Assembly: GCA_007121375.1 (NCBI GenBank)
Contig: SKLX01000123.1
Span: 1-7,526 of the forward strand
Direction of reading: 5' to 3'
DNA from: Bacillota bacterium
GTDB taxonomy: Bacteria > Bacillota > Dethiobacteria > SKNC01
DNA length: 7,526 nucleotides
Shown here in pieces: positions 5,175 to 7,526 of the stretch. A program made the translations under genes and the position numbers. Under the pieces are notes generated by a model, which was given only the letters and a program-made list of their open reading frames with translations, was not told where the DNA came from and made no database searches. The stretch's first letter is position 1, and every line of letters starts with the position of its first letter.

Positions 5175-5981
5175 TTAATATACAGTCAGGTTGTTTTTTT
5201 TCAAGTAATTTAAGAAAATTTCTTCTTCCCTTATACTACCGTAGGCTTCGTTGACAAGGGTTAAGGAAGAGTTATCATTTATAAGTCTTAAAAAAGTGTC
5301 AAAAACAATAGTGCCCTCTCCTACAGGTAAATGTTCGTCAGTGAAGCCGTGGTTGTCGTGGATATGCACATGGGCCAGGTTCTTTCCCAGCATACTCCCC
5401 CATTCTTCCAGGCTATGTCTGGAGGATAGCCTGGCATGCCCCGTATCCAGACAGGCTTTAAAAAATGGTGAGGAAAATTCATCAAGTAGTTTTATTATAT
5501 GTGCCCAGTCTTTGTCCCACACATTTTCTATAACTACTTTAATGCCTTCCTTCACACAACAATCCAGGAAGTTATCCCAAAAGGTTTTGCTGTTTTCAAG
5601 CCATGCATCCCGGTAGCTGCCATCCTTTATAAGGGGATTAAAGCAGGAATGTACCACCATGGTGGTGCATCCCAATTCTTTTCCATACTTCAAAGCCTGG
5701 GAGAACCTTTTTCGAGCCAGGTCCTGCACCAGGATATCCCAGCTGCTGGGGAATAGTTCTTTAAAGGGGGCATGGAGAGATAATATGCCTCTGTAATCCT
5801 TCAATAAATCTTGATATTTATTGATTATAAAGGAATGGTTTTTATCCAGGTTGCTGGGCATTACAAAGTCCTGTATTTCCAGTAATCCGTAGCGGGAAGT
5901 ATAAAAAAGGGGGTTTTCTTCCAGTAATTGAAGAAATATGGCTGTGCCCAGGTTAATTTTGCATTCTCCTTTGACTTTCAT
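5175..5981 (-). CDS. Xylose-isomerase/endonuclease-IV-like TIM-barrel protein (sugar phosphate isomerase/epimerase family)
   Basis: A 268-residue single-domain protein of the AP-endonuclease-2 / xylose isomerase-like TIM-barrel superfamily. Members bind divalent metals and act as sugar isomerases or epimerases, inosose dehydratases or AP endonucleases. Candidate metal ligands appear in order at strand ends: His70 (SLHAP), His111 (VVHSCF), Glu152 (VIEN), Asp179 and His182 (CLDTGHA), His206/His208-Asp209 (HVHIHDN), and Glu245 (NEAYG). The HLPVGEGTIVFD segment (217-228) is typical of the epimerase branch. The order resembles endonuclease IV, but the protein lacks several surrounding endonuclease IV signatures, so DNA repair is less likely than a small-molecule role. 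No signal peptide is apparent. GGAGG lies 7 nt before ATG 5981. It is divergent from asnB and ends in its own terminator, so it is probably monocistronic. The substrate cannot be inferred from context: no sugar transporter or kinase is nearby. Confidence 0.88.
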   Translation of the reverse strand: MKVKGECKINLGTAIFLQLLEENPLFYTSRYGLLEIQDFVMPSNLDKNHSFIINKYQDLLKDYRGILSLHAPFKELFPSSWDILVQDLARKRFSQALKYGKELGCTTMVVHSCFNPLIKDGSYRDAWLENSKTFWDNFLDCCVKEGIKVVIENVWDKDWAHIIKLLDEFSSPFFKACLDTGHARLSSRHSLEEWGSMLGKNLAHVHIHDNHGFTDEHLPVGEGTIVFDTFLRLINDNSSLTLVNEAYGSIREEEIFLNYLKKNNLTVY

Positions 5982-6013
5982 TTAATCCCCTCCATATCAT
6001 TGCTATCTCTAGT

Positions 6014-6019
6014 ATTATA
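6014..6019 (-). promoter_or_regulatory. Candidate -10 box for the TIM-barrel gene
   Basis: A perfect TATAAT occurs on the minus strand 32 bp before the start codon, which would leave a short leader of about 25 nt. The hexamer 17 bp upstream (GTGAGT) is a poor -35, so this promoter would be weak or activator-dependent. Confidence 0.35.
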
Positions 6020-6143
6020 CAACATCTGCATCTCAAACTCACCCTAAACAAAATGAAAGTTATTTTTATATGATGGTAACTTTATAGCCTGTTATGCATA
6101 AATTAATTCAAGGGATAGGCTAATAAAAAATGCTTTCCCCGGC

Positions 6144-6175
6144 AAAGGTGCCATATGAGTTACTGGGGCACCTTT
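6144..6175 (+). promoter_or_regulatory. Leader hairpin upstream of asnB
   Basis: AAAGGTGCC (6144-6152) and GGCACCTTT (6167-6175) form a perfect 9-bp stem with a 14-nt loop, ending 16 nt before the AGGAGG of asnB. The 3' flank (AATCATTTTAATTT) is T-rich but broken, so termination would be inefficient. A smaller hairpin GGCA-AAGG-TGCC (6141-6152) uses the same left arm and is mutually exclusive with it. The arrangement is compatible with attenuation, mRNA stabilisation or a protein-binding site. No T-box consensus (AGGGTGGNACCGCG) is present. Confidence 0.45.
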
Positions 6176-6205
6176 AATCATTTTAATTTGCAGGAGGTAC
6201 TGAAC

Positions 6206-7526
6206 ATGTGCGGTATTACAGGATGGATAGACTGGGAAAAGGATTTAAGGACCAAAAAAGAAACCTTGGCAAAGATGTTACAAACCTTAACTCCTCGAGG
6301 TCCTGATGAAAGGGGAGTATGGTTTTCTCCCCGGGCAGCCCTTGGTCACTGCCGTCTGGTGGTGGTTGATCCCCGGGGAGGAAAACAGCCCATGACCCGT
6401 AATAAATATAAAAACAGTTACACTATAACCTATAATGGTGAACTTTATAACACGGAAGAACTTAGACAGGAACTGAAGTCCAGGGGATATAACTTTTACT
6501 CAAAAAACTCTGATACAGAAGCCCTTCTTCTTTCTTATATTGAATGGGGTTCTCAATGCTTGAAATATCTCAATGGAATTTTTGCCTTTGCCATTTGGGA
6601 CCAGGAAAATCAAAAGCTTTTTATGGCCAGGGACCGACTGGGGGTTAAACCTCTCTTTTATACCCTGCAAAAAAAATCCCTTTTATTTGGATCTGAGTTA
6701 AAAGCTCTCCTGGCTCATCCATTAGTTTCTCCGGAGGTTGATAGCCAGGGCCTGGCAGAAATATTCGTCCTGGGGCCCTCCCGCACGCCGGGACACGGGG
6801 TTTTCAAAGGCATTAATGAGTTAAAGCCGGGGCATTTTCTTTTCTACAGCCCTGAAGGGCTTCATGAAGAAAGGTACTGGAGGCTGGAAAGTAAGCCCCA
6901 CGTGGATGATATTGATACTACTGCTGAAATAATTAAATGTCTTTTAAAAGATATTGTAGCAAAACAGCTGGTGTCTGATGTGCCTGTCTGCACCCTCCTC
7001 TCAGGAGGTGTTGATTCCAGTGCTTTAACGGCCTTAGCTGCTGGGGCTTTAAAAAATAAGGGCAAGGGGTCCCTTCATACATACTCCGTTCACTACCGGG
7101 ATAACAAAAAATATTTTCAATCTAATTCCTATCAACCAAACTCCGATGACTCCTGGGTTGATTATGTATCCCAGTGCTTGAATACATGCCACCACCATAT
7201 AATGATAGATATTCCTGACCTGGTAACTTCCCTGGAAAATTCAATGAGGGCCAGGGATCTTCCAGGGATGGCTGATATTGATTCTTCATTATACTTGTTC
7301 TGTCGGGAAATAAAAAAAGAATCCACTGTAGGTCTTTCCGGAGAAGCAGCCGATGAAATATTTGGAGGTTACCCCTGGTTCAGTAATGAAGATTATATGA
7401 AAATAAATGTGTTTCCCTGGATGAGGTCTATTTCTTCCCGTATGGATTTACTTTCACAAGATACAATCAATAAAATTAAGCCCCATGAATACCTGGCCCG
7501 GAGATTAGAAGAAACCATGGAGGAAG
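6206..7526 (+). CDS. asnB: Asparagine synthetase (glutamine-hydrolysing), AsnB/AsnO family, truncated at window edge
   Basis: The first 440 codons are visible; the family is usually about 600-640 residues. The enzyme makes asparagine from aspartate, ATP and glutamine in the cytoplasm. An N-terminal class II glutaminase domain begins Met-Cys-Gly, so Cys2 becomes the N-terminal nucleophile after Met removal. It also carries RGPD (31-34), Arg50, YNGE (76-79) and SDTE (102-105), the expected glutamine-binding positions. The synthetase domain has the ATP-pyrophosphatase loop LSGGVDSS (265-272) and the GEAADEIFGGYPWF signature (379-392), which I associate with the Bacillus AsnO-like branch. All key residues seen are intact. 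ATG 6206 is preceded by AGGAGG (6192-6197) with 8-nt spacing, and the required Cys at position 2 confirms the start. It is divergent from the TIM-barrel gene. I found no convincing sigma-A promoter; the leader carries a 9-bp hairpin. A related amidotransferase using another acceptor cannot be fully excluded without the C-terminus. Confidence 0.95.
   Translation, partial: MCGITGWIDWEKDLRTKKETLAKMLQTLTPRGPDERGVWFSPRAALGHCRLVVVDPRGGKQPMTRNKYKNSYTITYNGELYNTEELRQELKSRGYNFYSKNSDTEALLLSYIEWGSQCLKYLNGIFAFAIWDQENQKLFMARDRLGVKPLFYTLQKKSLLFGSELKALLAHPLVSPEVDSQGLAEIFVLGPSRTPGHGVFKGINELKPGHFLFYSPEGLHEERYWRLESKPHVDDIDTTAEIIKCLLKDIVAKQLVSDVPVCTLLSGGVDSSALTALAAGALKNKGKGSLHTYSVHYRDNKKYFQSNSYQPNSDDSWVDYVSQCLNTCHHHIMIDIPDLVTSLENSMRARDLPGMADIDSSLYLFCREIKKESTVGLSGEAADEIFGGYPWFSNEDYMKINVFPWMRSISSRMDLLSQDTINKIKPHEYLARRLEETMEE

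Noticed and set aside
6092..6101. TTATGCATAA palindrome and flanking TAGCCT/AGGCTA inverted repeat (6085-6122) as an asnB operator
   Set aside because: The palindrome is short and AT-rich, the outer arms are only 6 bp and 26 bp apart, and no clear promoter is there to regulate.
6123..6205. T-box riboswitch in the asnB leader
   Set aside because: No AGGGTGGNACCGCG sequence or specifier-loop architecture can be found in the short leader.
6862..7065. 67-codon minus-strand frame inside asnB
   Set aside because: It lies entirely inside the conserved synthetase domain, including the pyrophosphatase loop, and has no family resemblance.
1..7526. CRISPR array, tRNA or rRNA gene, insertion sequence, phage or defence cassette
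   Set aside because: No regularly spaced repeats, cloverleaf-like sequences, transposase motifs or defence-protein signatures were seen on either strand.

Overview
The window looks like a chromosomal segment from a low-to-moderate GC Firmicute, most likely a clostridium. The evidence is Shine-Dalgarno sequences close to AGAAAGGAGGTG, AT-rich spacers with near-consensus sigma-A promoters (TATAAT boxes, 17-bp spacing), U-tailed hairpin terminators and occasional GTG starts. I cannot name a genus. There are no tRNA or rRNA genes, no CRISPR array and no recognisable transposase, and coding is dense.

Layout. (1) Positions 1-562, minus: N-terminal part of a DnaJ-type (zinc-finger) co-chaperone that runs off the left edge, with an excellent sigma-A promoter. 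(2) Positions 811-3062, plus: a two-gene operon divergent from dnaJ, made of a long NfeD membrane serine protease (Ser-Lys dyad visible) and a slipin/stomatin-like SPFH membrane protein. It ends in an 18-bp hairpin at 3179-3221 that also serves the convergent gene. (3) Positions 3229-3708, minus: GNAT N-acetyltransferase. (4) Positions 3841-4944, minus: an uncharacterised TPR protein with a helix-turn-helix-like C-terminus and its own strong promoter. (5) Positions 5175-5981, minus: a xylose-isomerase/endonuclease-IV-like TIM-barrel protein with its own terminator. (6) Positions 6206-7526, plus: glutamine-dependent asparagine synthetase (AsnB/AsnO family), cut off by the right edge and preceded by a leader hairpin.

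How they fit together. The only clear functional partnership is NfeD with slipin, a widely conserved protease-substrate or membrane-microdomain pair. The divergent DnaJ gene may tie chaperone and membrane quality control together by position, but nothing in the sequence proves co-regulation. The remaining genes look like independent housekeeping or accessory units.

I do not see a convincing new multi-gene system. The least explained items are a roughly 83-bp, about 64% GC patch with inverted arms in the 3' region of the slipin operon, a short related motif at 5042-5059, the TPR-HTH protein, a perfect 8-bp dyad in the dnaJ/nfeD spacer, and the asnB leader hairpin. All intergenic stretches are under 300 bases.
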